Below, piece after piece: positions 28,139-42,525 of a stretch of DNA of 64,000 bases. A model generated the notes under the pieces. It worked only from the letters and a program-made list of their open reading frames with translations. It had not been told where the DNA came from and made no database searches. Each line of letters opens with the position of its first letter. Within the stretch, counting starts at the first letter, position 1. Source of the DNA: Apostichopus japonicus (lineage: Eukaryota; Echinodermata; Holothuroidea; Aspidochirotida; Stichopodidae); the NCBI RefSeq assembly GCF_037975245.1, contig NC_092569.1:1217501-1281500 (forward strand). The letters run 5' to 3'. A program made the position numbers and the translations under genes.

Positions 28139-29190
28139 GATATCATTACCATTACCGTTATCGTTATTATTATCATGATCATGATCATGATCGATACTAT
28201 TATCATTACCATTACAATTATCATTATCATTATTACCATTACCACCATGATCATTATCATTATCATTATCATTATCATTATCATTATCATTGTCATTGTC
28301 ATTGTCATTGTCATCATCATTATCATTATCATTGTCATTGTCATTGTCATTGTCATCATCATTATCATTATCATTATCATTGTCATTGTCATTGTCATTG
28401 TCATTGTCATTGTCATTATCATTACCATGATCATTACCATTACCATTACAATTACCATTACAATTATCATTATCATTATTACCATTACCACCATGATCAT
28501 TATCATGATCATTGTCATTGTCATTGTCATTATCATTATCATTACCATTACCATTACAATTATCATTATCATTATTACCATTACCACCATGATCATTATC
28601 ATTACCATTACAATTACCATTACAATTATCATTATCATTATTACCATTACCACCATGATCATTATCATTATCATTGTCATTGTCATTGTCATTGTCATCA
28701 TCATTATCATTATCATTATCATTGTCATTGTCATTGTCATTGTCATTGTCATTATCATTACCATGATCATTACCATTACCATTACAATTACCATTACAAT
28801 TATCATTATCATTATTACCATTACCACCATGATCATTATCATGATCATTATCATTGTCATTGTCATTATCATTACCATGATCATTACCATTACCATTACA
28901 ATTATCATTATCATTATTACCATTACCACCATGATCATTATCATTATCATGATCATTATCATTATCATGTCATTATCATTATCATGATCATTGTCATTGT
29001 CATTATCATTATCATTACCATGATCATTAACATTACCATTATCATTCACATTATCCATTATCATTATCATTACCACTATCACTATTTATCACTATCACTA
29101 TATATCACTATCATTATCATTAATATTCATTATAATTATCACTATTACAATCACTATAATTATCAATATCATTGACATTTTCATTATTAT
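28139..29190. repeat. 1-kb ATTATC/ATTGTC/ATTACC compound satellite with higher-order structure
   Basis: Hexanucleotide units ATTATC, ATTGTC, ATTACC and ATGATC in blocks. The marker TATTACCATTACCACCATGA recurs at about 28,231, 28,478, 28,573, 28,639, 28,813 and 28,915, so longer segments have been duplicated. Because no stop arises from these units, frames of 280-370 codons stay open on both strands (His/Tyr, Ile/Thr, Met/Val runs). None is a gene. Confidence 0.95.
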
Positions 29191-31330
<2,140 letters not shown>

Positions 31331-31545
31331 CACTGTTCTGGATTTTATATATATATATATTCTGTTCAAAGTATCTCTTTCGAGCTCCGGCTTTAGGAAT
31401 CACAAATGACTTCGAGTTGGTTAGATTCATGTTTGATCTCTAGAGTAAGGCAAATATGTCACTAAAACAGAATTAGTATTGTTCGATACAGGTGACACGC
31501 CTACAATGGAATTATTTACCGGTATGGAACCTTTGGATACACAAT

Positions 31546-31597
31546 CAGCGTCCATAGCCTAGTGGTTAGGGTGTCCGCATATAAAGCGGGAGGCCAA
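31546..31597 (+). repeat. tRNA-derived SINE, 5' half (A box)
   Basis: TAGCCTAGTGGTTAGGGTGTC is a consensus A box followed by CCGCATATAAAGCGGGAGGCC. It stops where 31,285 starts: both contain AGCGGGAGGCC. The two halves together would make one tRNA-like head; they are 260 bp apart in the wrong order. Confidence 0.6.
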
Positions 31598-31617
31598 TCA
31601 CCATTTTGCATGTAAGA

Positions 31618-33139
31618 CAGGGACGTAGCCAGGGGGGGGGCAGGGGGAGCGACCGCTCCCCCCCTTTCAGTTTCGAAAAAAAATGTTTAAAAACTGTCGT
31701 TTTTTAGCATGGTATTTTGTCAGTGCTCTTTTGATCTTGAATACTCGTCAGCTCCGTTAAGTCGATTATAATCGTAGTAACATTCCCGCCTACTGATTGA
31801 ACTACTTACTTAGTTTGGCAGATGCAATTAGCTAAATTTAGCCTATAGCCTATTACAAGCCTACAGTTGGCCACAGCGTATACCTAAATATATTGCCTTA
31901 TGTCACGAACCGTATGCACAATAACGTCGACAACGTTCGTTCTCATCCTTTCTTTGATTCGTCCTAAGTTGTTGCACGAACAGCATGTTATGAAGCTAAG
32001 CTAGCAATCGTGATACGCACTTCCTATAAATAATTATTACACTGCTAATTAAATACACTGCGATAACGATATTTTTTTAGACCACTGCATATCTGGCTAT
32101 ATTACAAAATATGAAAGTTTATATTGTCTATCAGTTAAGTTCGTCAAATGTATTAAAGTCCAGACATTGGACAATAAACAAGAATCATCCTACTGGAAAA
32201 ATTGTAAAAGGGCACTATGTTTGTCTTTCTGATACATTACGTATAAGAACATGTAAAAGAATTCAAACAGGAAACAAAATCTGCTGATAATAACATATCA
32301 TATGACTAGGGGCGTAGCCAGTATGTAGCACTGCAGGCCCGGGCCTACACATTTTTGGGCAAGTTACCTTTTTTTTTAAATACACCCATAATTCAAATCC
32401 ATAAGCTTGCTGGACGAGTTTAAGATTCTAGACAGGAAATACTATTTGAAATGAACGTAGCAAGAATATGGCCAAATTATTGGTGACCTATTCTTCTGTC
32501 ATCTAGGCTGTCATTTCTATCGCGTGTCGTTTCAATCAACACTCTACCCGCCGAAAAAGACTAGATTCCAATCTTGTCAGTAGTAACATCTAGTTAAGAA
32601 CCCGTTTACGCAAATAATATTTCAGTTGAGAAAACAGGTGAGAAATTTGCATCAGATGGCAATCGTCGGATAGCTCTCGCCTTCTCTTATTAGGCTAACT
32701 TAAACATTTACTAGCTACAGTTGAATCAAAGACAAGTACTGGCTGTAGTTGTATCAAAGACATTTCTGGCCTATCTTTGTATATACAATTATCAGAAGTT
32801 GAAAAGTAAGACTACTCTGTACATGTACCTTGCTAATTTTAAATATATACATTATGCAGTATTGAATTACGTACTATTTTAACTCGTTTGTTTTTTAGGT
32901 TTAAAAGTTATATTGAATGAGGTGTCTCAAGTTAGCAAGAGGCCAGGGAACCAGAATGAACACTCGGGAAGGGCCGTTTCCGGCCATCTGGGGGGTTTGT
33001 AAAACCAAAAATTTTCTTGTACGCTCCGCGCCAACCGATGGTGGCGCTCCGCTCAGATAGTCGTGCCTACAACTTTGGAAATCCATATCAATCGCAAAAA
33101 AAGTGCTCCCCCCCTTTCAAATTCCTGGCTACGTCGCTG
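31618..33139. mobile_element. hAT-like non-autonomous element with 8-bp target duplication
   Basis: Left end CAGGGACGTAGCCAGG, right end complement of CAGCGACGTAGCCAGG. The 8-bp ATGTAAGA is present on both sides (31610-31617 and 33140-33147). An 8-bp duplication and CA..TG ends fit the hAT superfamily. 1,522 bp, no transposase seen. A second terminus-like string GGGGCGTAGCCAG at about 32,310 may mark an older nested copy. 32,936-33,063 is the block shared with the 39 kb and 57 kb elements. Confidence 0.75.
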
Positions 33140-33298
33140 ATGTAAGAAGCAAGCACCTTCCGATATATCTAAATTTCTTAGAGTATAACGATCCATGCTC
33201 TCCTCCCCTTATACCATTCCCTAAAGGCGACGTATCATCCTTGCTTTAACATCCGAGAGAGACCGACTAGCCCATCTAAAAAGGCTATGTTATGCGCA

Positions 33299-34356
33299 CA
33301 AAATGATAAAAGAAATGATGAAATCTCTGCAAAATCGGTGAAGAACCTACGAAAGTCCCCCAACCTAAGAAAAGAGATCTAATAAAGGATTACAGGTTCG
33401 AAGCCTGGCCAGATCATTGCGTTGTGTCCTGGGCAAGGCACGTTATCTCCATTGCCTCTCTTCACCCAGGTATATAAATGGGGACTTGCGAGGTAACTTG
33501 TAAATATAGTTGCGTGCACCGGTTTGTGGCTGCCTCTATGGGAAGTCCCCCGGGGACATGTGGTTGTGGTGCACTGTGGTGCCCCAGGAGAGATTGATTG
33601 AATTGTGTACACTTTGGTGTGTAGGTGTGACAAGTTACCAATGACCAGGGCTAAGTTGTACACGCTATGATACACTATATGGGGTGTGAAGAGCGTTCTA
33701 AATGCTGGTTAATAAAAATATTAATAATAATGTATGTTATCAAGTTACAGCTACGGAAATGACCTAACGTTCGGTGTATAATATATAGCCTTAGTTCGTA
33801 TAACCAGTTTCCCGTATTCCATGGATCCAATATGTACAGGCTATGTGATGTCAGCATCAAAGGAGACAACAACATCAAAGGAGACAACAGCGTCAAAGGA
33901 GACAACAACATTATAACAGACAGCAGAGAATTAAAGAATATAATACAATACCCTTTCGGCGTTCCATATTATGGAAAAAGCAACCTACAGGTAGCCTACT
34001 ATTTTGAAGCAGCCCAACATTGAGTAGGAGTTATTCTCCTCGGCCTAACGGCTGAGGTTAGTTCCAAGGTGTTTCGACAACAGAGATGTTGACCTGTGAC
34101 GTACTTCCGTTTTCAAGAGCCCTCTCTAGTATTCCTATTGCAATGGCGCGAAATGGAAAGTAAATTACTTGTACAAGTTGTTGATGACGGCTACTCAGGC
34201 TGAAGATTAACCTGAAGATGACGGCAACTGGGCAGCATGGGTTTGAAGCCTGGACGTAAAGATTAGACCTAAATGTATTCTCTTGACTTGAACTTTTAAC
34301 GTTTGAGAAAATTATATGAGTCCGGCTTTGTTGCAGGTTGTAGCTGCCACAGCTTA
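33299..34356 (+). repeat. Tandem duplication, unit 1 (1,058 bp)
   Basis: AAATGATAAAAGAAATGATG at 33,301 recurs at 34,359, and every segment checked in between recurs at +1,058 without a visible difference. The unit contains a truncated tRNA-type SINE, an 18-bp three-copy minisatellite (ATCAAAGGAGACAACAAC type, near 33,857-33,910) and a GGTGTTTCGACAAC motif near its end. Confidence 0.9.
33388..33730 (+). repeat. tRNA-derived SINE, 5'-truncated (unit 1)
   Basis: B box GGTTCGAAGCC, then the body segment TCCTGGGCAAGGCACGTTAT and CACCCAGGTATATAAATGGG, ending in an ATAAAAATATTAATAATAATG tail. This body and tail are shared by many marine-invertebrate tRNA SINEs. No A box upstream. The identical copy in unit 2 is at 34,446-34,788. 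Confidence 0.65.
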
Positions 34357-35414
34357 AAAAATGATAAAAGAAATGATGAAATCTCTGCAAAATCGGTGAA
34401 GAACCTACGAAAGTCCCCCAACCTAAGAAAAGAGATCTAATAAAGGATTACAGGTTCGAAGCCTGGCCAGATCATTGCGTTGTGTCCTGGGCAAGGCACG
34501 TTATCTCCATTGCCTCTCTTCACCCAGGTATATAAATGGGGACTTGCGAGGTAACTTGTAAATATAGTTGCGTGCACCGGTTTGTGGCTGCCTCTATGGG
34601 AAGTCCCCCGGGGACATGTGGTTGTGGTGCACTGTGGTGCCCCAGGAGAGATTGATTGAATTGTGTACACTTTGGTGTGTAGGTGTGACAAGTTACCAAT
34701 GACCAGGGCTAAGTTGTACACGCTATGATACACTATATGGGGTGTGAAGAGCGTTCTAAATGCTGGTTAATAAAAATATTAATAATAATGTATGTTATCA
34801 AGTTACAGCTACGGAAATGACCTAACGTTCGGTGTATAATATATAGCCTTAGTTCGTATAACCAGTTTCCCGTATTCCATGGATCCAATATGTACAGGCT
34901 ATGTGATGTCAGCATCAAAGGAGACAACAACATCAAAGGAGACAACAGCGTCAAAGGAGACAACAACATTATAACAGACAGCAGAGAATTAAAGAATATA
35001 ATACAATACCCTTTCGGCGTTCCATATTATGGAAAAAGCAACCTACAGGTAGCCTACTATTTTGAAGCAGCCCAACATTGAGTAGGAGTTATTCTCCTCG
35101 GCCTAACGGCTGAGGTTAGTTCCAAGGTGTTTCGACAACAGAGATGTTGACCTGTGACGTACTTCCGTTTTCAAGAGCCCTCTCTAGTATTCCTATTGCA
35201 ATGGCGCGAAATGGAAAGTAAATTACTTGTACAAGTTGTTGATGACGGCTACTCAGGCTGAAGATTAACCTGAAGATGACGGCAACTGGGCAGCATGGGT
35301 TTGAAGCCTGGACGTAAAGATTAGACCTAAATGTATTCTCTTGACTTGAACTTTTAACGTTTGAGAAAATTATATGAGTCCGGCTTTGTTGCAGGTTGTA
35401 GCTGCCACAGCTTA
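34357..35414 (+). repeat. Tandem duplication, unit 2 (1,058 bp)
   Basis: Head-to-tail copy of 33,299-34,356. Near-perfect identity means the event is very recent or an assembly artefact. Translated frames in the two units are identical. Confidence 0.9.
34446..34788 (+). repeat. tRNA-derived SINE, 5'-truncated (unit 2)
   Basis: Duplicate of the 33,388 SINE created with the 1,058-bp duplication. Confidence 0.65.
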
Positions 35415-38163
35415 GGCCCCAAGACGTAGCCTAAGGTACTGTAGGCCTAACGGCATAACCGTTAGCCTAATGGTTGGTGAATTACTCTGTTGAACAGCTA
35501 TGTTTAAACGAAATTGGGGGTCGATGGGGGCAGGCATAAATTTTGATAAGGATTATATTTCTATTGGAGGTGCTTATAGGTGTTTTGAAAGGAAGGAAAG
35601 TCATTTCTAATAATATCAGGAGGCATGCTAAGGTACACCTAGGCCTAGTTACACAAGTTACACTACAGGGATAAGCTGAAGATTGTCTTTACCAATGCTA
35701 GAAGTATTTGTAAAAGTTTTGCTGAATTTACTGTTCTTCTTGAGGATCTGCATGGTCCGCGAGACCGAAAGTAAAAAAGGTCCGCCACACCGAAGATCTT
35801 CGAGACCGAGGTCAGCGAGACCGAAACTATTACTAAATACTAGGCCCCGCGAGACCTAAACTACTAGGCCTCTAATAGCACTTGGTAAGATAAATCTTAC
35901 TACCGGTAATATTACCTTGATAAAGAGCATTAGTTAAAAGAATTTACAGCCATTTCTTTTCATAATGGATACCAGTGAGTTGCGCAAGGGGGCTGGGGCA
36001 GCTTGCATTGATACTAGGCCTCCACCAGTGGCGTAACCAGAGGGGGTTGCAGGGGGCAAAAGCCCCCGCTCTCAAATGTCTAACCCCCCTGCTGTGTGTT
36101 TGTGCTACAAAATGTACAAATTTTAGGAAGTAAATTAGACGTTTGGTTTATTATGAGGAAATTGTTTCAACTGTTACGGGCTAGAGGTTTAAAGTTGACC
36201 CCTAATTAATCCTGATTTCACAGTAAAGTGGGATAAAAATGACAGTATCCGCTATAACAAGGGAACATGTTGCGGTTTTCGGTTCTACTTCTGTAAGGAG
36301 TCAAAATTCTTTAGACTACTCGAATTTCAAATAATATTTTTGTAATTTGACAATGTAAAAAAGTGTTTTAAACTGGATTAAATCGCCCGTTTTCTCTTAC
36401 CTCTTCAGATTTTAAGGGGGGGCAGGGACGTCCACCAGTGAAGAATTTAGGGGGCATGCTCCATAGACCATCGGTCTCACGGACCATCGGTTCTCGGAAA
36501 TTCGGACTCGTGGAATTCTCCTGGACGGGGTATGTTGTGTAATGTCAGGACAGGAGGGATATGTCGTAATGGAATTGGTGGGTAAGCTTGCACGGTTTTG
36601 TGAAAACTTACAGCGGTTTGCGTGAGAAAGTTGTACTTGCAAGAAGTGTGAATGGGTTAAGATTGCTTTGGACAAGCACTTTAAGCATTGTAATCGGGTC
36701 TGAGTGTTTATGACTTCAGATTTTTCTCTCCTATAGGGTCCTTGGGAATTGAGTGCCCCTCCTGATCCTTATTTTTCTACCAAACTAAACTAATAATAAC
36801 AATAAATACGTTCAGATAGGCACTACGTTAGGTCTACAGAAGTCTGGTAGAAGCTAATTTCAGTATTCAAGGTGCCAGTGAACTGTCAATCTAAGTCACT
36901 TATTTCTTCTTGGTAATTTGTTTGGCCATAATAAAAGTCTGTTCAGGTGATGCAGAATTTATTCAGCAGGTGGTTCATGTCCACCAACAGATAAGATTAA
37001 GCCACTCAGTTTCCAAGAAGAATTTGATCATTTGTGCATGTGACTTAATTGCTATAGAAAGAAAGGCTAATCCCATGATAGAAATTTTGTTTGGCAATTT
37101 GGCAAATCAATCAATGAATATTCTGACATTTCTTACAGAGGAGTTTTGTCTGTGAATGTGTGATATAATTTTTTTTTGTTCATCTTGGGTCACCATACAC
37201 TTGGAAGTGCAATTCCAGTACAAAAAGGTCTCTTAATTTACAGTTAACTTGATACAACAATGTAAAAAAAAATGTGTAAAATTCTTCAACAACACATAAG
37301 ACAGTGCCCGCCTTTTTAAACAAGAAAACTGGGAGCTGATGTTGTTAAAGCTCACTACCAGCTGCTTTTGATTGGCAACAAAACCTTGGCGGAGTGTGTA
37401 CGTTAGGTCTAAAGAAAATTGCAGCAGCTCAGTCCAGCAAACTTGGAAGGATCAAAAACATTGCCTGCTTCAGGAAGGACAAAGAGTGTAGGAACTTCTA
37501 ACAAGCAGATAAAACTTATTTATTTTATATTTCTTTGTTACACATACAATGCAAGAATCATAACATACTTAACAATGTGAAGTTTTTATCTGGTACACAA
37601 GAGGTACAAACAAACCCACTGACAGGAATCTGGGGGTGGGGGCAGGTGCACTCTATAAGGTCTTGTCCCACAGTTTCCCAGACCTTGAGCACATTTTCAA
37701 ATACACAACTAGAAATACAAATTTCCCAAAGGGGATGGGTGGGGGGGGGGGAAGCCCTTGTTCCCTCTCCCAGGTTTTCCTCAAAAACCATTACTTGGAA
37801 ATAGGCTTACTAAAGCTTCACCATATTACGTATAGGGGCTTAATAAAACCACAATTTTCTCTAATGGACAGAGGCACCTTCCTTATTTTATTCTCCCTGG
37901 TACCCACTTCAGACCCAACATCATGCTTTCACTTGTAGAGCTGCATAATATCTAATTGTGAAGGAAGAAGAGGCTCTGTATAAATAGCCCAGATGAACAA
38001 GTATGATGCATCAGGCCACATATTCAAGCTGATCTAGGCTGGTAGAAGTGTTGTATAGGATCAAGTCACATTGTAACATCTGTAAAAAAAATTGCAGTTT
38101 TTGCTATATTCATCGTGAAGTTAGGAACAAGATTATATAAGGAATTATGGAAAGACACTTGAG
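35415..38163. other. Intergenic with GCGAGACCGAA short repeats
   Basis: 35,755-35,870 has several GCGAGACCGAA-like units. 36,460-36,500 has GACCATCGGT twice. The 81-codon frame at 36,910-37,155 is unidentified; it could be an older part of the MULE-type gene downstream but no motif shows this. Confidence 0.4.
36026..36110. mobile_element. One terminus of a further CAGTGGCG-type element
   Basis: CAGTGGCGTAACCAGAGG followed by a G-rich and then a C-rich stretch has the same form as the left end at 57,165. A matching right end with the expected duplication (GCCTCCAC) was not found, so it is probably truncated. Confidence 0.35.
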
Positions 38164-40737
38164 CATTTTGTCTATAATGAGCTTTGTCCTGACTCCAAAC
38201 CTCTGAAACATGACAGGTGATATTTTCCCACAAACAGAACAATAAGAAACTACATACAGCTGGCACTATGTAAAGGCAGGTTTTCACAATTTGATCAACT
38301 CAATCTAGAAGAAAAAGTGAAGGCATGGCAAAGTGAAGACAACCGAGATTGTTTTTTTCTTTGAAGTGCTCAGACAAGCCAAAACAAACAGCTATCTCAG
38401 ATGTGCGGATCCATATGTAAATTTAGTGGTTTTCCATACTGGCGTGCCCTTCCAAAAGTATGATGACTCAGGGGAGAGAAGTTGCAAAGATAACGCAGAA
38501 ACAAAAGATTAACGGTTTACTTGGATAATATAATAACTCAACTGGAGCAACGGTTTACTTGAATAAATTAACAACTCAACTGGAGCAAACTAAATATAAA
38601 ATATAAAGCATAATTTACTTACAAGTCACAAGCTCACTACATATGAATCAAACGTACTCACTCCCTCACAAGTCTTGGCCGGTCAACCATCCGTACTCAC
38701 CGCCTCATTCATAAGCTCTGCCAAATCTTTTCATACACAAGAAAGTTCTATCACACCACACGCACACACTCACACCAGATGCACGCACGCACCACAAACA
38801 GCGCGCCGTGCCTGATACGTTTGAAACCTCTGTTACGTAATTAAACAGCGATGCGTCGCTTACAAGCGCACCATAGCCTAATGCTACACTATATACATGT
38901 ACGCCCACACAAGAATACGCCTATCGTTACAATCGCTAATTTACACATAGAAAGCCCAAAACACAAGGTATTGTCCAAGAAACAGATGATAGGGATGACA
39001 TGGATGATGACAGCTATGACACCAGAGAAAGCACTGCTTTCCTGTTCATCCATCAGACCCAGGGGCGTATCCAGGATTTTCCAATAGGGGGGGCGCCAGG
39101 CATGAATGATCGCCGTCCTGGGGGATGGGTCTAAGGGGAGGGGTGTACAATTTTTGCTTTCGAAGAAGGGCTGAAATGCAAAATGGTGTCATATGCATGG
39201 GCGGCGATCCGTACTTCCGAGTGGGGGGGGGGGGATATGACCTTGTTGACTATCTAAGCGTAGCGCCACCATGAGTTGGCGCGAAGCGTACAAGAACATT
39301 TTGGGATTAACAAACCCTCTAGATGGCCGGAAACGGCACTTCCCGAGCTTTCCAAGCGGCATATACCCAACTTTAAACTAGGGATGTCATGTCCGAAATA
39401 TCTCATAATCAGGATCCAAAATACTTTTTTTTTTAATTTCGGGTGTTATTTTGGGAAAATTGCCCCTGTCAATCTTGTTTCAGGCGCAACGTTAGAATGT
39501 TCGAGAGCTCTTTTATATTATTCGATGAAGAAAATGGCCTCATGCAGGCTATTATAGGCCTATACACATGCAATACACAATTACACATAGTTACATTCCT
39601 AGGTACCGATTGCTAGGGCATCCAGGTGAAACGTGTATTAAGCATTACCCTGGTTACATGAGATTCTCAGCTGTTCGAGGGAACATGTACGTGTGTAGGC
39701 CTACTATAGGGCCTATATGAATACTATGAGGGTGCATATATGTACTATATCAATACCGTGGGCGCAATAATACATTTTGTTGTTATAGGGCCAATGAAGC
39801 CTACAGTCAACTATTTTTGCTTTATAAAGACGCTTTATTTGAAAAGATCGCACTGCGTTTATGGTAGGCGAGAAATGAAGCTAAAAAAGAGCCGTACATT
39901 AACGAAGATGCTGAATGTAGGCATGAAAATATTCTTATCCCTGGCATTTGGTGGGGGGGGATATGGTGCATTACATCCCATCCACCCCTTTAATGGGGGG
40001 ATATATCCCCCCTCCACCCAGGATCGCCGCCCATGGCCATATGTGATCCATTTTTCGACCTTAATAATAAGCAACATTTCCAGTAAAAATATGGACACAA
40101 AATGCACAATTTAGTATGGCTGGCATGTCACTTATTGTTTATAGTGATAATACAAACACAATTACCATCTATGTTTCTAAAACTATTATGCCGCCGAACT
40201 TCGCCAGAACCTTTTTTTGGCAAACAAAAAATAAAGCATACGGGAGGGGGGGGGATTGAGCGATCACCGACATCTCACATAAAGGTCGTCATCAATTTTT
40301 TTTTTTTTTTTTGCTAAACTTTTTTTTTTTTGGTGACGGCCAATAGGGGGGGCGCGCGCCTGTTGCGCCCCCCCCTGGATACGCCCCTGCAGACCAGCCA
40401 GCAACAACTGCTTTTAAAGCATTATGGAGACATGGTACTCATTGATGCCACTCACAAGACCACAAAATATGCTCTGCCTGTTCTTGGTATTTGTGAGGAC
40501 CAAGGTTGGTTATAGTCCTGTGGCTGAATTCATTACAGAGAATGAAACGACTGTTGTGATAACAGAGGCCCTTGACATCATCAAAAATGGAACCTTGAAT
40601 GGAACCCCAAGTTCTTCATGCTTGACTATTCCGAACAAGAATACCAAGCACTGCATGCAGTGTTTCCAGGTACACAGAAGTTTTTATATGCCTTTCAAAT
40701 GGAACAGGCATGGTTGCATTGGAGCAAGGAAAGTAAG
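38164..40737 (+). pseudogene. Mutator-like (MULE) transposase-domain gene, frameshifted and interrupted
   Basis: Blocks of one protein are visible: 38164-38361 (with FPTNRTIRNYI, FDQLNLEEKVKAWQSED, and an internal TGA at 38218), 38985-39059, then 40396 to about 40737. The last part contains LLLKHYGDMVLIDATHKTTK, YSPVAEFITENETT, FFMLDYSEQEYQALHAVFPG and AFQMEQAWLHW. The D of IDATHKT and the D of LDYSE are the first two acidic residues of the MULE DDE core. There are frame changes near 40475 and near 40590, and in a T run near 38355. A 1.33-kb TIR element splits the frame between 39059 and 40390. About 620 bp between the first two blocks is unexplained (intron or another insertion). The gene is a dead relic, from a transposon or a derived host gene. 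Confidence 0.65.
39060..40389. mobile_element. TIR DNA element inserted in the MULE gene
   Basis: Exact 16-bp terminal inverted repeats CAGGGGCGTATCCAGG at 39060 and its complement ending at 40389. The 6-bp CAGACC flanks both sides (39054-39059 and 40390-40395). Taking out the element and one copy of CAGACC leaves an open frame across the join in the transposase (HQT then SQQQ). No transposase is visible inside, so it is non-autonomous. Internal DNA shares a block of about 110 bp with the elements at 31,618 and 57,165. Confidence 0.75.
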
Positions 40738-40805
40738 TTAACTCAACCTACACAAAGTTATTAGTACTTTTCTTCTTAAAAGTTTTTAGCAAAGCCCCAC
40801 AGCAA

Positions 40806-40880
40806 GAGGTTCCTAGTTTGATTCCTGGTCAATGCACCTGTGTTATGTCCTTATGCAAAGCACTTATTATCTCTTTGCCG
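40806..40880 (+). repeat. Short SINE remnant
   Basis: B-box-like AGTTTGATTCCTGGTC followed by TGTTATGTCCTTATGCAAAG and CACTTATTATCTC, a decayed form of the SINE body seen at 33,400. Decayed and non-coding. Confidence 0.45.
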
Positions 40881-41410
40881 ACAAAGTTGGTGAAGAGGGG
40901 ACATAACACCTTTACTGTTCATCTGTTTATTTGTCTGTTGGTCCATTTGTCTCTCTGTATGTTCACACGTTAGCCGTCCTTCTATATGTAAATCTGTCAG
41001 ATCAACCTCCACAAAGCGTCTGGAAAAGAAGTAAAGAAAAACAATAGTGTCAATAGAATAGAGTGGAAATATAATAGACTTTAATAACATTTGATTTGGT
41101 TAATAGGTAAGCCCTATTTGGTGTCTATGGGAAATTTATTTATTTTTAGAAACTTATGTCAGACTAAAATAAAGGCTAGGTGTGTTGAATTGCAATAGAG
41201 TGAGTAAAGGTTGTAATTAAGGTTGGACTGACTAAATGGTTAGAAGTATATTTGGTAGATCAGTGGATGGCAAAAGGTGGGTGGGGTTAGTAGGTGAATG
41301 AATGGAGGTATGTGAATGGTGTGTTAGATGAATTGGGTATGGTAGATTAATGGGGCACAGTGAGGAATAAAGCATTGAATTAATGGAGCATGGGAAGTGA
41401 ATGAATGATG

Positions 41411-42235
41411 ACTTGGTATTGCATTCTGAGGGTTTCACTGAGATTGGTGTCAAGGTGTTTCGACAACGCAGCTAGTTTAGGCTAGTTTTAGGGTGTTCCG
41501 ACAACAAAGAGATTAGTGTCAAGGTGTTTCGACAATGCAGCTAGTTTCAGGGTGTTTCGACAAAGGAGCTAGTTGGTCAAGGTGTTTCGACAACGCAGCT
41601 AGTTGAGACTAGGTTCAAGGTGTTTCGACAACAAAGAGATTAGTGTCAAGGTGTTTCGACAACGCAGCTAGTTGAGGCTAGTTTGAAGGTGTTTCGCCAA
41701 AAAAACTTGGTAATGCATTCTGAGGGTTTCACTGAGATTGGTGTCAAGGTGTTTCGACAACGCAGCTAGTTTAGGCTAGTTTTAGGGTGTTCCGACAACA
41801 AAGAGATTAGTGTCAAGGTGTTTCGACAATGCAGCTAGTTTCAGGGTGTTTCGACAAAGGAGCTAGTTGGTCAAGGTGTTTCGACAACGCAGCTAGTTGA
41901 GACTAGGTTCAAGGTGTTTCGACAACAAAGAGATTAGTGTCAAGGTGTTTCAACAACGCAGCTAGTTGAGGCTAGTTTGAAGGTGTTTTGACAACAAAAC
42001 TTGGTATTGCATTCTGAGGGGTTTCACTGAGGTTGGTGTCAAGGTGTTTCGACAACACAGCGAGTTGAGGCTAGTTTCAGGGTGTTTCGACAACAAAACT
42101 TGGTATTGCATTCTGAGGGTTTCACCAGGACACAGTGATTCAAACACTTGGAATTCCATGCAGGGTGTTTCGACACCACATCACAGACACAGTGATTCAG
42201 ACATCTGGTACAGCGCACTGAGTGTTTCGTGTACC
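41411..42235 (+). repeat. GTGTTTCGACAAC array with 294-bp higher-order period
   Basis: The short unit (about 25-45 bp) is built on AAGGTGTTTCGACAACGCAG plus CTAGTT. A longer block starting ACTTGGTATTGCATTCTGAG repeats at 41,411, 41,705 and 41,999, so the high-order period is 294 bp. The last copies are shorter and degenerate. The GGTGTTTCGACAACA motif also occurs at about 34,069 and 35,127 and, inverted, near 42,470. Confidence 0.85.
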
Positions 42236-42429
42236 ATCTTTACCTAGGGCCTAGATCTGAGGGTTTCGCTTACCTTAGTGATGCAAACAGTTAGTACCGC
42301 ACACTGAATGTTCGTTTTCCATCATTTGTTGACTTGATTTTATGCATTTCGTTTTAAAAATGCTCTAAAAGTAACTAGCATCTTCATCTCTATCCCCAAC
42401 ACATCCCAAAACTCCACAATACGATCAGC

Positions 42430-42525
42430 TAATGTGAAACGGAAGTGACGTTAGAGGTCAACTAGCTGTGTTGTCGAAACACCTTGGAACTAACCTCAGC
42501 CTCGGCCTAACAGCCTTACGATAAA
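42430..42525 (-). repeat. Inverted copy of the segment ending the 1,058-bp units
   Basis: Contains GTTGTCGAAACACCTTGGAA, then CTAACCTCAGCC and CGGCCTAACAGCC. The complement matches 34,038-34,115 and 35,096-35,173 (GGCCTAACGGCTGAGGTTAG, CCAAGGTGTTTCGACAACA) and extends to a shared GACGTACTTCCGTT-like end. Confidence 0.6.

Noticed and set aside
28057-29175. 372-, 327- and 283-codon frames
   Set aside because: They are simple-repeat translations of ATTATC/ATTGTC units, open in several frames on both strands at once.
36910-37155. 81-codon frame as a gene
   Set aside because: Hydrophobic/mixed sequence with no recognised motif; could be an old piece of the MULE gene but cannot be supported.
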